From contig CAIYZV010000260.1 in assembly GCA_903930765.1 (NCBI GenBank), positions 1-64,000 of the forward strand: a stretch of 64,000 nt of DNA. The letters run 5' to 3'. Below are positions 1-10,394 of the stretch, in pieces. Source of the stretch: an uncultured Pirellula sp. GTDB lineage: Bacteria > Planctomycetota > Planctomycetia > Pirellulales > Pirellulaceae. The notes beneath the pieces were generated by a model. That model did not search any database. It saw only the letters and a program-made list of their open reading frames with translations, and was not told the DNA's origin. Positions within the stretch are counted from its first letter, which is position 1. Every line of letters starts with the position of its first letter. The translations under genes and the position numbers were made by a program.

Positions 1-1
1 T

Positions 2-76
2 GATCCAACGCTAACCATCAACGTCACCGCCAATGGTTTAAAGAAGAGTCTTTCCGTGATGCCGATCGAGTCGTAA
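2..76 (+). CDS. C-terminal end of a truncated protein of unknown function (begins before the window)
   Basis: Frame from base 2 reads DPTLTINVTANGLKKSLSVMPIES then TAA at 74-76; protein-like and convergent with the next gene. Confidence 0.4.
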   Translation, partial: DPTLTINVTANGLKKSLSVMPIES

Positions 77-129
77 TCGACGGAACTAAATCTACTTTCC
101 GCGTCAACAAATTGAATCAAGAGGACCCG

Positions 130-2850
130 CTAATTCTTTGGTGGTTCGTTCTGTTGTGAATGCGTCCCCTGCCAGGATCGTAGTTTGTTGCGCAGTCGCT
201 CGAGCTCCTGCGTCGCCTGCGTTTGGGTGTCTTCGCTGTCGCCGGTACGGGCGAACTCCAATCGGGCACGAGCCACGTACCATTGAACCATCAATAATGC
301 ATAGGATTGGTTTCCTCCCGTTTCGATCGACGCCATACGACGCTCAATAGCCTTTAGAGCTTGCTGAGCATCCTCACGTCGATCGCATTGACTCAGCATC
401 CGCACCCGTTCTGCCTGGATCTCGGCAAGTCTTAATGGATAGGCTCCGCGGTTGGATGCATCGCGATCTTCATCGAGAGCCGCGTCTGCCGTATCGAAAG
501 CTTTGATCGCATCGACGACGTTTTTATTGGCTCCTGCTAATCGTCCTGTCAAATATGTCAGCGTCGCTTCAAAGATACGATTCTCACGATCCGTTTGTTG
601 GATGGAATCAAGTTCGGCGAGTATCTCGCGGGCGATGGCTATTTGTTTAGCAGCCTCAGCTAATTCCTCTTGTTCCAACGCAATCCGTATCCGCAATAAT
701 TCGCTTTGCATTCGGATCACTCGAACGCCAAAATCTCGCAAGCTGCCTGCTCGCATCGGGTCGAGCACCTCGACGGCTTGGGTAACATAGATCTTCGCGG
801 CCTCAAATTCCAAGCGATCGAATTCGAATTGTGCGTATTCGTAGAGAGCGCGGCCATACCCGATACTAGCGCTGAGCTCATGCGGCCCCCTACTTTGCGC
901 TTCGAAGTATTTCTTACCCACCTCCATCGCTATCCTGTGAAAATGGTACGCCTGGGCTACTCCGTTTCGGCTACGTTCCATCCGATTCCGGATACTGAGA
1001 ATGTCCAGTTCGAGGGCTCCCCACGGATACCTTGTTCGTTTATCGTCTGGAACTACATGCAACTCGGCTTGTGATCGGAGCACGGTTTCGTAGGCTCGAT
1101 CGAGTTCACCAAAGTGTTCGTCAACACTCGCCGAGCGGAACATAACATCGATCGCCAATTGTCGAACTTGATCGTCCTCTGGGTTGGATGCCAGCAACTG
1201 TTCCGCCTGGATGCGGGCTGTGGTCAAAACTTCCAAACGAGCCAGGTCCAATTCCGGTGTTTGCGACCATTTGTCGTCGGCGATTTTCGAGATGAGGTTT
1301 TGCATCACCAGGGCGGTGGTGCCCACCGAGTTTTCGGCTCGCTTGTATTGGATTTGCGCAACGTTTCTTTCTTGAAGTACCTGTTGGTACAACCAAGCCA
1401 TTCCTGCCAAACTGGTGGAAACCAACAGCAAGCCACCGAGGAGAGCTCCTTGGTAGCGTTTGCTCCATCGGAGAACTCGCATCGGGAGCGACTCTGGCAG
1501 TGCGGTAACCGATTCCCCTGCGATAAACCGCTCCAAGTCCTCTGCCAAATCGGTGGCTGTGGGGTACCGATCTTCAGGATTCTTTGCCATGGCCTTCAAG
1601 CAGACCGCGTTGATTTCTTTTGGGATCCACGCATAGACATCCCGTGGTGGCTTGAATTGACAGTTCTTCGCTCGGCTCAAAATCTCGGCGCGATCAGACC
1701 CTTCGTAGGGAGCCGATCCGACCAGGATGGCGTACAAGGTTGCCCCCAAACTGAAAACATCGCTTCGTTGGTCAACCGACTCGAGCAAACCGTTGGCTTG
1801 TTCTGGGCTCATGAACGATGGGGTCCCCATCACGGATCCATAGGCTGTAGGCTGGCTCCCCGATTCGACCACATCGGCGATAGGCGGTTCCGAATGCAAC
1901 GGGTTATGGCTGATTGAACCGAATGCTTTTGCCAGCCCCCAGTCGACCATGATGGTTTCGCCATACTTCCCGAGCATGATGTTGGAAGGCTTGATATCGC
2001 GATGAAGCACGCCTCGGTTATTGGCGTAAGCAACCGTATTGCAGGCGGCGATGAGATGGTTGATCAAGGGTCGGATAGCCTTGCGCTTCGCCTCCGCATT
2101 GGATCCTAACGACTTTCGTGCGCTCCCTTTCGCGGCTTGGGAGTCCAGCTCCTTGAGTCGATCCGCCAGACTTTTGCCTCGGATCAAGCGCATGGCATAA
2201 TAAGGTCGTCCATCGGTAAAGGTGCCCATGCTGTAGATGGGCACGATTCCTGGATGCTCGAGCGAACCTGTAACGCGGGCCTCCGCCACGAATCGAATTC
2301 TCGCGTCTACACTTTTTGAGAACTGCTGGAGTATCTCTTTGATAGCTACTTCGCGATCCAGTTCATCATCTTTTGCAACAGATACTTTCCCGAGCCCGCC
2401 GCGGGCCAAGTCCCTAACAACTCGGAACCGTCCCACCGAATCGGTACCTCCTTTGGATGGCAAAGGCATCTGCATCGTTGTCGAACCGAACTGATCGATG
2501 CGATTTTGCCATTCCGCTGGCATGTTCAAATCGGTGTAACCGCTGAGCTGCTGGAAATCGATCGCGCCACCTGGAACATCGTTGGCGATCCCTTGCAAAC
2601 TTCCTTCGATCGAACCGGCGTTATCAATCCGGCGCGACACGAGCTGTTCCAACAACGATAGGTCCGACTCGCGTATGAATTTTTTTTCGACCATGATTTG
2701 GCCGATAGGTATTTTCTTTGTTTCAAACCATGCGTTTCCCGCATCGAGCAGTTGATGGGGTTCGATGAATTTCAGTTGCAAAGCCAAGATCGCGAACAAC
2801 AAACTCTCGTCGCTCGAGTTGCGCATGATTGGTCTCCGGTTCGGCTCCAA
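130..2850 (-). CDS. Serine/threonine protein kinase (Hanks type) with transmembrane segment and C-terminal helical/TPR-like region
   Basis: 906 aa ORF; kinase motifs HRDIKPSNIML, DWGLAK, GTPSFMSPEQA; hydrophobic segment GALLGGLLLVSTSLAGMAWLY. Confidence 0.95.
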   Translation of the reverse strand: MEPNRRPIMRNSSDESLLFAILALQLKFIEPHQLLDAGNAWFETKKIPIGQIMVEKKFIRESDLSLLEQLVSRRIDNAGSIEGSLQGIANDVPGGAIDFQQLSGYTDLNMPAEWQNRIDQFGSTTMQMPLPSKGGTDSVGRFRVVRDLARGGLGKVSVAKDDELDREVAIKEILQQFSKSVDARIRFVAEARVTGSLEHPGIVPIYSMGTFTDGRPYYAMRLIRGKSLADRLKELDSQAAKGSARKSLGSNAEAKRKAIRPLINHLIAACNTVAYANNRGVLHRDIKPSNIMLGKYGETIMVDWGLAKAFGSISHNPLHSEPPIADVVESGSQPTAYGSVMGTPSFMSPEQANGLLESVDQRSDVFSLGATLYAILVGSAPYEGSDRAEILSRAKNCQFKPPRDVYAWIPKEINAVCLKAMAKNPEDRYPTATDLAEDLERFIAGESVTALPESLPMRVLRWSKRYQGALLGGLLLVSTSLAGMAWLYQQVLQERNVAQIQYKRAENSVGTTALVMQNLISKIADDKWSQTPELDLARLEVLTTARIQAEQLLASNPEDDQVRQLAIDVMFRSASVDEHFGELDRAYETVLRSQAELHVVPDDKRTRYPWGALELDILSIRNRMERSRNGVAQAYHFHRIAMEVGKKYFEAQSRGPHELSASIGYGRALYEYAQFEFDRLEFEAAKIYVTQAVEVLDPMRAGSLRDFGVRVIRMQSELLRIRIALEQEELAEAAKQIAIAREILAELDSIQQTDRENRIFEATLTYLTGRLAGANKNVVDAIKAFDTADAALDEDRDASNRGAYPLRLAEIQAERVRMLSQCDRREDAQQALKAIERRMASIETGGNQSYALLMVQWYVARARLEFARTGDSEDTQTQATQELERLRNKLRSWQGTHSQQNEPPKN

Positions 2851-2961
2851 GCATCTTCATACGACCGTTTCTAAGAGACAGCAACGTCGGCAGCTTGGAG
2901 CCCCCGCATTCTAACAGCTACTTCTAACAACGACTTCTTTGGAAATGGATTTTATGGTTGC

Positions 2962-2998
2962 AAAAAAAGAGCGGCGGAAATAACTGCTTCCGCCGCTC
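2962..2998 (-). terminator. Rho-independent terminator downstream of the TlpA-like gene
   Basis: Perfect 11-bp inverted repeat gagcggcggaa/ttccgccgctc with 8-nt loop and a T7 tract on the minus strand. Confidence 0.8.
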
Positions 2999-3063
2999 GT
3001 TCGTTTGGTCGTTTCATTGCGTATTTTGCAATAAACCGTTGTCCTGAATCCTTGGACCGCGTG

Positions 3064-5148
3064 CTACTTCTTCGTCTTGTTCGGAGTCGGATTCGCGGTC
3101 TTGTTGGGTAGCTTAGGATTCTTTGCTTGGTTAGGAGCTGCCCCTTGGCTCGCATTTGGTTGCTGCGGAGCCTTGGGTGGCGGTTGGTTTGCTACGGGCA
3201 GTTTGGCGGGTGCCGACTCCATCAGCTGCTCGAGGGCCCGATCCATTTCGGGTGTGTAATGCGCCGTTCGCTTGACGACGACACCTTTGCCATCGATCAA
3301 GATCGTCACAGGGACGCTGAGCACACCCAGCTTCACCGCTAAAGCGCTTTGGAATCCGCCTTGTTCATGGATATGTGCCCAAGGATATTTCGTTCCATTC
3401 TGGTCGAGGAACGCCACGGCGGATTGCGGATTGGTATCCAGGTTCACACCGACGATTTGGAGATTCTGCTTTGCGTAGCGAGCTTGGACCTTGCGAAGTT
3501 CGGCCATGTCCTGCTTGCATGGCTCACACCATGTTGCCCAGTAGTGAACGATGGTTGGACCGTTGGTTTGGAAGTCTTTCCCATCGAGGGTCTTGCCGCG
3601 CAGGTTCAGCGTTTTTCCTTCGAGGTTTAGTCGAGCGATCGCTCCGGCAGCTTTCTGGCCCGCATCGGTCTCGGGGAAATTGGTAGCGACTTTGCGATAC
3701 CAGGTTTCGGCTTCTTTTTCTTCGCTCCCAAGTTCATGATTAAGTCCGATTTGAATCATCGCTTCGGCAGCTTCTGGCGACTCCGGAAAATCCTCCGCAA
3801 ACTGTGCCAGGTTTTTCATGTGCGATTCCATGATCACCGGGTGATTGGCTTTAGGATCTGCCATTTGGACCAGGTTCTCGGTGGTGAGCACTCGGAAAGC
3901 CACGTAGGCTTGGTGCTCTTTCCCAGAGGGGAGGTCGTTGAGGGAAGTCTCGAGGGACTTCAGTTGCTCTAAACCATTCGGGTAAGCACCGGTTTGAGCG
4001 GCTGAGCTCACAGAATCCGCGAATTGTCGGATCCATGAACCCATGTCCTCGGTCCCTCGGGTTGCCTGGACCAGCTTCTTCAGGAGGTTCGCGCGTTCGT
4101 CTTGAAGCTCTGGTGTGCCATTCCCGCTATCGCGGAGTTCGGTATCGATTCGATCCAGATCGGTGAGCAGGCTCTGCATGGCTGGCGACATGCCACCTTC
4201 GGCTGGACCGGTCGTCGCATTGCGATTGACAGCCACCGAGGGGAAAAAGAACCCTGCGTCCGCAACGACATTCGTATCGTTGAGTGCTCGAGGTAAATCG
4301 GTCAAACGCCACGTGGTACCGACTTGTACCAAAGTCCCCATGAGGACTTGTTGGCTGGCAGCATCACTTTCCACAATTGCGATCACATTTTCGTAGGCGA
4401 TCAAGTCTTGCGCTGAGCCTTCGGTCCCCTCGGGGATCAGCCCAGGCTTATCTGCGGCAAAGTGTGCCCACTTCGACGTTGGGGTTACCACTTTTTGAGT
4501 CTTCAGGGTGGAAGCGAAGCCCTTTCGGGTCGACTCGAGTCGCTGGCTGAGCTGAGTTTCCTTTTCCTCGCCGAGCTTTAGGTTTCTCAGTTCGCCCTCG
4601 GAAAGCAGCAGACGCTTGAATCGGTCTTCGTCTTGAGTTTTTAGCGCCTCGACCACCTCGAAGGTTACTTCCTCGGCGGAAATCTGTTTCCACGAATCGA
4701 TTTTGCCATCTTCGTTTTTGTCGATACCCCAACGTGTTCCAGCGGTTCCCAACCATCGGTATTGGTCGGCGACTCCATTGAAATCGCTATCGATATCCCG
4801 GTAGACTTCGACGCCGTCTTTGTAATAACACCATTGGTCCACATTGCGATCCCCGTTGGTGTCCGCGAAGCGCCGGAGCGTTTGTCCGTCGGGGTCGTAG
4901 ATCATCAAACCATCGGAGCCGTTCCGTGTTTCATACTTGCCGGTGCACTTTTCCTCATCGGCCGATTGCACCTTGTCATAGTTCAATCCAGGCTGACGCG
5001 GGCTGTAGCTTAAGCCGGTAGCTACGAGTTTGTCAGGTTGCTGGGCCAGCACATCGGGTGCCAGGGTCAAGCAAGCGGTGGGGAACACCGTCCAAGCCAG
5101 ACAAGACTTCAACACCCCTACGATCCTTCGACGATTATTGCTGCGCAT
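3064..5148 (-). CDS. Secreted TlpA/thioredoxin-fold redoxin with N-terminal EF-hand-like repeats
   Basis: 694 aa; signal-like N-terminus; TlpA motif IVHYWATWCEPCKQDMAEL; DTNGDRNVDQW, DSDFNGVADQY, DKNEDGKIDSW repeats; low-complexity P/K/N tail. Confidence 0.9.
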   Translation of the reverse strand: MRSNNRRRIVGVLKSCLAWTVFPTACLTLAPDVLAQQPDKLVATGLSYSPRQPGLNYDKVQSADEEKCTGKYETRNGSDGLMIYDPDGQTLRRFADTNGDRNVDQWCYYKDGVEVYRDIDSDFNGVADQYRWLGTAGTRWGIDKNEDGKIDSWKQISAEEVTFEVVEALKTQDEDRFKRLLLSEGELRNLKLGEEKETQLSQRLESTRKGFASTLKTQKVVTPTSKWAHFAADKPGLIPEGTEGSAQDLIAYENVIAIVESDAASQQVLMGTLVQVGTTWRLTDLPRALNDTNVVADAGFFFPSVAVNRNATTGPAEGGMSPAMQSLLTDLDRIDTELRDSGNGTPELQDERANLLKKLVQATRGTEDMGSWIRQFADSVSSAAQTGAYPNGLEQLKSLETSLNDLPSGKEHQAYVAFRVLTTENLVQMADPKANHPVIMESHMKNLAQFAEDFPESPEAAEAMIQIGLNHELGSEEKEAETWYRKVATNFPETDAGQKAAGAIARLNLEGKTLNLRGKTLDGKDFQTNGPTIVHYWATWCEPCKQDMAELRKVQARYAKQNLQIVGVNLDTNPQSAVAFLDQNGTKYPWAHIHEQGGFQSALAVKLGVLSVPVTILIDGKGVVVKRTAHYTPEMDRALEQLMESAPAKLPVANQPPPKAPQQPNASQGAAPNQAKNPKLPNKTANPTPNKTKK

Positions 5149-5377
5149 CCGACGGTACTCCTAGCGTTTCTGCCTCGCGTCCTACGATTAATCAGGCATC
5201 TTTTCGAACAGCTTGCCCGTGCGAGTTTAGCAAAAACGAAGGACGGGTTCCTAGACCAGTCAGTTTTTGACTTCGCATCCACGAGTCATCACGGTTTTAA
5301 TGAACGTGTGGCTCTAGCGTGCTGCCTAGGAGACTCTCTAGAAGATCGTTCAAAGTGTTGCTAGCTATTCTCGAGTC

Positions 5378-5878
5378 TCACTCTTTCTTAGGCTTTTCGT
5401 GATGCACGAGTTTCCAGGCGGTCAGATCGCTGAGCGCATCCTCCCAGATAGGGTTGGCATTAAGAACAACCACGTTGGCGGTCGTCATTTCGATCTGTTG
5501 CCCAGAGAGTTGAGTTGCTAGCAATTCCATGCCAGGATTATGTCCGATGACGAGGAGTCGTTCGGCGTCTCGATGATGATGTTGGATGGTGTCAAGGATG
5601 GTTGTGGGTGTCGCCAAATAAAGTTCGTCGACAAACTCGACAACTACTTTTTCGGATGGGTGTGCAGCCCAAGCCTTTTCGAGTCCGAAGAGTGTTTCTT
5701 TGGTGCGAGTCGCTGTGCTACATAGGATCCGAGTTGGGATGAGATGATGCTCGCGCATCCAATCGCCCATGAGGGGAGCCGCTTTTTTGCCTCTGGCATT
5801 GAGCGGTCGTTCGAAATCGGAGAGGGATTCATCCGCCCAGTCACTTTTAGCGTGCCGCATGAGCATGAGAGTAATCAT
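5378..5878 (-). CDS. sixA: SixA-like phosphohistidine phosphatase (histidine phosphatase superfamily)
   Basis: LMLMRHAKSDWAD RHG-type motif and VIGHNPGMELLA. Confidence 0.85.
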   Translation of the reverse strand: MITLMLMRHAKSDWADESLSDFERPLNARGKKAAPLMGDWMREHHLIPTRILCSTATRTKETLFGLEKAWAAHPSEKVVVEFVDELYLATPTTILDTIQHHHRDAERLLVIGHNPGMELLATQLSGQQIEMTTANVVVLNANPIWEDALSDLTAWKLVHHEKPKKE

Positions 5879-5898
5879 AATGTGGAACCTCTGAGGAG

Positions 5899-7314
5899 CT
5901 ACAAAATCGCCGCTAGTTGTTTTTCCCGTTCTTTATCGCGGTCACTCTCATGGGTCTTTTCTCGTTCTTTTTCGCGAGTCTGATGCGCGTAGATCTGAGT
6001 CAGTCCTAGGGGAAACATGAGCAGTGAGTATTCGATGCTCGAGAAGGAGATCTCGTGAAATGCCATTTGGATCGCGTGGACTGCGATCATGCAAAAGCTT
6101 AGCACAGCGGCGCTCCTCCCTGGGGGACTCGACGCGGGATTGCTGTAGACGTACCACGCGTTTTTGAGCATCGCTACCGTGGCTAAGAGAAAGAGGATGA
6201 AACCGATCAATCCCAAATCGACGAGAAGTCCCAGGTAGTAGTTATGATGCACGTAGCCTCGAATTGACTCGAGCCGTATGTCGGTCGTTCGATCATCCAG
6301 GTAAGGTCGATTGTAGACTTGGAATTGATTGAACCCGAACCCTGCGAGCGGTTTGTCTTGAATCATTTTCATCGACACATATGCGAATGCGCCTCGCATT
6401 TTGGTGCTTTCGAGCGTCTCCGTCGCGCTGTATTCGCGTTTGAAAGCGACCAGGCTGGGACCGATGACCAGTCCCCCCACAACACCTGCGATCGCCAGTG
6501 TTCCCAACGTCGCGACGCGTGTTTTTCCTTTCAGCATGGCGGCTAAGAGGATCACCACGATCGCCATAGCACCCATCCAAATGCTTCGTGTGTAAGTCAG
6601 CAGCAATCCAACGGTATAGATCGGGGTCAGAAAAAGGGTGAGGCACCATACGCTAACGCGTTTCGGGTAAAGCCAAACGGGAAACGCCCAAAGTGCCGCG
6701 AGGCTAGCGCTGATACACATCCCCAAGCGGACTGATTGCAGCATCGGCCCGCGTGCGCGTCCAAAGTGGATCCCGATTTTTGGGTTTCCGATGAAACTCG
6801 GAAATACCAGAGACCATTGTTTGGTGATTTCAAGGACCGCGGTGACACTTAGGTAGAGACCGAAGACCAGGATGACCCCTAATGCGACTTTGAGTGTCGA
6901 CCCCTTGGGATCTGCGTGTCGCATGATGTAGTACAAAAAGGCTGGGACCAGATATCCGTTGACCAAGTGCATCACCGTGGACGGTTGCCCTTTGACCTCG
7001 GTTCCGAGTGGAGACATCAACGTTCTGAGAATCAACCAAGCCAAGAAAAGAAACAGGTAGAAATCAGCCCCGTTATGAGGTTTCCAGGTAGCTCTTCCCG
7101 TCCACAGGTCAAACGTGATTTGAGCGATCAATACCGCCATCCACAATCGGTCCGCAGTGATCGTTAACCCGATTTCGATGGATGCGAACTCTTGGGGGAA
7201 AACACCAGTGGCCACCAAAAAGATAGCTGTACCGATGACGACATCATGGATTTGGATGAGGATCAAAACCCAGACGATCGCTGCTAGTCCTAAGAGAAAA
7301 GCCGTAAATTCCAA
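5899..7314 (-). CDS. O-antigen ligase/polymerase-like membrane protein
   Basis: 471 aa, multiple hydrophobic helices, Wzy/WaaL-like GFGFNQFQVYNRPY...HHNYYLGLLVDLGLIGF; charged C-terminal tail. Confidence 0.8.
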   Translation of the reverse strand: MEFTAFLLGLAAIVWVLILIQIHDVVIGTAIFLVATGVFPQEFASIEIGLTITADRLWMAVLIAQITFDLWTGRATWKPHNGADFYLFLFLAWLILRTLMSPLGTEVKGQPSTVMHLVNGYLVPAFLYYIMRHADPKGSTLKVALGVILVFGLYLSVTAVLEITKQWSLVFPSFIGNPKIGIHFGRARGPMLQSVRLGMCISASLAALWAFPVWLYPKRVSVWCLTLFLTPIYTVGLLLTYTRSIWMGAMAIVVILLAAMLKGKTRVATLGTLAIAGVVGGLVIGPSLVAFKREYSATETLESTKMRGAFAYVSMKMIQDKPLAGFGFNQFQVYNRPYLDDRTTDIRLESIRGYVHHNYYLGLLVDLGLIGFILFLLATVAMLKNAWYVYSNPASSPPGRSAAVLSFCMIAVHAIQMAFHEISFSSIEYSLLMFPLGLTQIYAHQTREKEREKTHESDRDKEREKQLAAIL

Positions 7315-7597
7315 CGTTGATCCTATTCCCGCGCAGGTCTAAAACCGTTTACCTTCTGGCTTTGCTCCTTATCGGCGGTTCGAGTTGGAGGTTGTTGGTC
7401 CGCGTTGAGGTTCATCTGGGAAACGCTTAGGTGAGGGGGCTTCTATCCCGCAGGATCGTTACAACCCGTACGGTCAACTGGCGGCCTACCACAATTACCG
7501 ATCCTTCACATGGCTGCGACAAACTTACTCGGGGGTAAAAAGCAATCCTTGACGCAATGTCTGACGAGGAACCCTATCGATACTTTGGATCCAATTT

Positions 7598-8473
7598 ATG
7601 TCGCCCTTTTTACGAGAAGCTTCATTGCTCGCTTACCAGCGGGTGACCAAGCAGTATCGTCAATCGCTTGTGAATCGTTTCCGGTCTTGTTCGTCATTTC
7701 CTGGGGCTGTCCTCTTCTACCATCGGGTAGCGGATACCGTACCTAACTCTTGGACGATTTCGAGCCGCAATTTCATCCAGCATTTGGATTGGCTTGGTGA
7801 ACGGTTTGATTTTGTCAGCTTGGACGAGACGCGTGCGGCACAAATTTCCGGCGCTCGGAGCCGAGCTACGGTCCACATCTCGTTTGATGATGGCTACTCC
7901 GAGAATTGGCAAGTTGCCTTGCCTGAATTGGTCCGTCGTGGGATCCCTACGAGCTATTTCGTGTCGACGCATTACATCGAGTCCGGTGAACCGTTCCCTC
8001 ATGATGTTGCCGCTGGTGCTCCCCTGCGTCCGAATACACGGGCGGAGATTCAATCGATGGTGGAGGCTGGCATTACTATCGGCGCCCACTCGCATACTCA
8101 CGTGGATTTTGGCCGAGACCTGTCCGATGAGACACTGCGCCGAGAGATTTCCGACGTTCGGAAGAAGCTTCAGGATTGGACGGGACAACCGATCCATTAC
8201 TTTGCGTTCCCGTACGGGCTTCCAGCAAACGTCTCGCAACGAGCGATCGATAAGGTGTTCGAGTCGGGGTTTTTAGCGTTTGTAAGCGCTGCTGGTGGCT
8301 TTAACTTTCCTGGTGGGGATCACCGGCACGTGCAACGGATCCATGCCGACCCTGGCATGGCTGCGCTGACCAACTGGTTGACCTTTGATCCTCGCAAGAC
8401 CATGCGTGGTTCCCCTATCCAGTATTCCTCGGAAAAGCTGGATTCGCGTCTGGATACCAATGCATCATGCTAA
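7598..8473 (+). CDS. Polysaccharide deacetylase family protein (NodB-like)
   Basis: VHISFDDGYSENW, TIGAHSHTHVDF, YFAFPYG motifs. Confidence 0.9.
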   Translation: MSPFLREASLLAYQRVTKQYRQSLVNRFRSCSSFPGAVLFYHRVADTVPNSWTISSRNFIQHLDWLGERFDFVSLDETRAAQISGARSRATVHISFDDGYSENWQVALPELVRRGIPTSYFVSTHYIESGEPFPHDVAAGAPLRPNTRAEIQSMVEAGITIGAHSHTHVDFGRDLSDETLRREISDVRKKLQDWTGQPIHYFAFPYGLPANVSQRAIDKVFESGFLAFVSAAGGFNFPGGDHRHVQRIHADPGMAALTNWLTFDPRKTMRGSPIQYSSEKLDSRLDTNASC

Positions 8474-9711
8474 CGTGTACCTTCGGCGAGACTCACGTAG
8501 ACTCCTCCCCAAAGCCGTCATCGCTCGCGCTGGCTACCCCCTTTTCCGATCGTGTCAGTGCGTTGGGGAGACCTCTACGAACGCTCTTTTTGCTCAGCAG
8601 CATGCCGGTTGGTGGTGCTGAGACCCTCCTGGTAAACATGATGCGCCGGTTTCGTCCCGATAGGGTCGTCCCCGCGATTGCGTGCATGAAGGAATTGGGA
8701 CCTTTAGGGGAATCGATCCGAACTGAGTTTCCGACATCGAGCCATTGGCTTCGCCATAAATACGATTATTTTATCGTCGATCGGCTTGCGGATCATTTCG
8801 TTCGGGAGCGGATTGACGCTGTCATTACTGTTGGTGCTGGCGACAAAATGTTTTGGGGACGAATTGCGGCTCGTTTAGCCGGTATCCCTGTCGTATGTTC
8901 CGCACTTCATTCCACCGGTTGGCCCGACGGTGTGGGTCGCCTCAATCGCGTTCTCACTCGATGGACGGATCGTTTTATCGCGGTTGCCAAGTCTCATGGG
9001 GAGTTTCTTTGCAACTGGGAACGGTTTCCGGAGAACAAGGTTGTCGTTATTCCGAACGGCGTAGATACGTTTAAGTTCAAACCGGATGATGCAGCCAGGT
9101 TGGATGTTCGTCGCGAGCTTGGGTTGTCCCCCTCCACGCCGCTCGTCGGGATCGTTGCTGCACTCCGTCCTGAGAAAAACCATTCCCTTTTTCTCGAGAT
9201 GGCCAAAGGAGTCTTGAGGGTTCATCCGTCGGCTAAATTCATTATCATCGGTGACGGGCCTGAGCGAAGCTCCATCGAGCGTAGAATTGCCGATTTAAGC
9301 TTGGACCGATCCGTCATGCTTTTGGGATCTCGATCGGACACCGATCGTTTGGTTGCGGCTCTGGATGTTTTTACGCTCACCAGTGTCAACGAAGCTAGCC
9401 CCGTATCGATTCTCGAGGCTATGGCGTGTGGTGTTCCTGTGGTTTCCACACGCGTCGGATCTGTCGCCGAGTCGGTCTTGGATGCCTGGAACGGTTTCAC
9501 TGCCGAGAGTGGAGATGCCATCGGCCTCTCCTCCGCGGTCTCTTCCGTACTCTCTGACCGCGAATTGGCTTCTTTGCTTGGTTCCAACGGACGACAGCAT
9601 GTGGTCGAATCCTTTTCTCTGGATTCGATGGTGGTTGGATACGAGGAATTGTTGGCTACTGTCTTTGTTTCCAAAAGACCATGGTTGTTTCCTGCACCAT
9701 CGGTACAGTGA
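8467..9711 (+). CDS. Glycosyltransferase family 4-like (GT-B)
   Basis: VVIPNGVDTFKF, LVGIVAALRPEKNHSLFLEMA, EASPVSILEAMACGVPVVSTRVGSVAE. Confidence 0.92.
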   Translation: MLTCTFGETHVDSSPKPSSLALATPFSDRVSALGRPLRTLFLLSSMPVGGAETLLVNMMRRFRPDRVVPAIACMKELGPLGESIRTEFPTSSHWLRHKYDYFIVDRLADHFVRERIDAVITVGAGDKMFWGRIAARLAGIPVVCSALHSTGWPDGVGRLNRVLTRWTDRFIAVAKSHGEFLCNWERFPENKVVVIPNGVDTFKFKPDDAARLDVRRELGLSPSTPLVGIVAALRPEKNHSLFLEMAKGVLRVHPSAKFIIIGDGPERSSIERRIADLSLDRSVMLLGSRSDTDRLVAALDVFTLTSVNEASPVSILEAMACGVPVVSTRVGSVAESVLDAWNGFTAESGDAIGLSSAVSSVLSDRELASLLGSNGRQHVVESFSLDSMVVGYEELLATVFVSKRPWLFPAPSVQ

Positions 9712-9716
9712 GCTGG

Positions 9717-10394
9717 TTATCTCGATTTCGATGCTTCTGTGAGCAGTTCGTAGATTCTCGTATCGTGGAGCGTATCGGCGATCATATGGGCTCCTTCGAA
9801 ACGGCCGTGCTGTGTGTGGACGTTGGGAACTGATATCACGATAGCGTTGGCCGCCACTCCTGCTTTGGTACCATTTTCGCTGTCTTCCAGCACCAGCATT
9901 TCTTCCGGTGCTATCTTCATGAGCGATGCTGCTGCGTGATAGATATCTGGATGTGGTTTTCCATGCTTCACGTCCTCCGCAGTGACCAAAAAGTCCATCC
10001 TTTTCATGATCTTGGCTAGACCTAGGGCTCGCGTAGCGAACTTCCTCGTGGAACTGGTTGCTACTCCTTTGGGCAAACCTTGGTTTTCTATAGTTTCTAG
10101 GAGTTTTTCCACCCCCGACATGGTCGCCAATCGCTCTTCGAGGATCGATTCGAAGATTTCATCCGTTTCCCTTTGGAGTTCTTGCCAGGTTTCATGGAGT
10201 CCTTCGTGTTCGATGAGAACACCAAAAGCTTTTGGGGCAGGCAAACCTATCATCCGCGAACGTACTTCGTCACGGTACTCTTTACCTCGCCTACGCAAAA
10301 GTTCTTTGCCCACTTCCTCGTAGAGATCCTCGGTGTTGAGCAGCAGACCATCCATGTCTAACGCCACTCCTTTCACTTTTTTTTCCTTCCTCAA
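9717..10394 (-). CDS. HAD-superfamily hydrolase, beta-phosphoglucomutase-like
   Basis: GVALDMDGLLLNTE, VATSSTRKFA, KPHPDIYHAAA, VLEDSENGTKAGVAA. Confidence 0.9.
   Translation of the reverse strand: MRKEKKVKGVALDMDGLLLNTEDLYEEVGKELLRRRGKEYRDEVRSRMIGLPAPKAFGVLIEHEGLHETWQELQRETDEIFESILEERLATMSGVEKLLETIENQGLPKGVATSSTRKFATRALGLAKIMKRMDFLVTAEDVKHGKPHPDIYHAAASLMKIAPEEMLVLEDSENGTKAGVAANAIVISVPNVHTQHGRFEGAHMIADTLHDTRIYELLTEASKSR

Noticed and set aside
1114-1917. 267-aa + strand ORF
   Set aside because: Antisense to the well-supported kinase gene; composition has no recognisable domain
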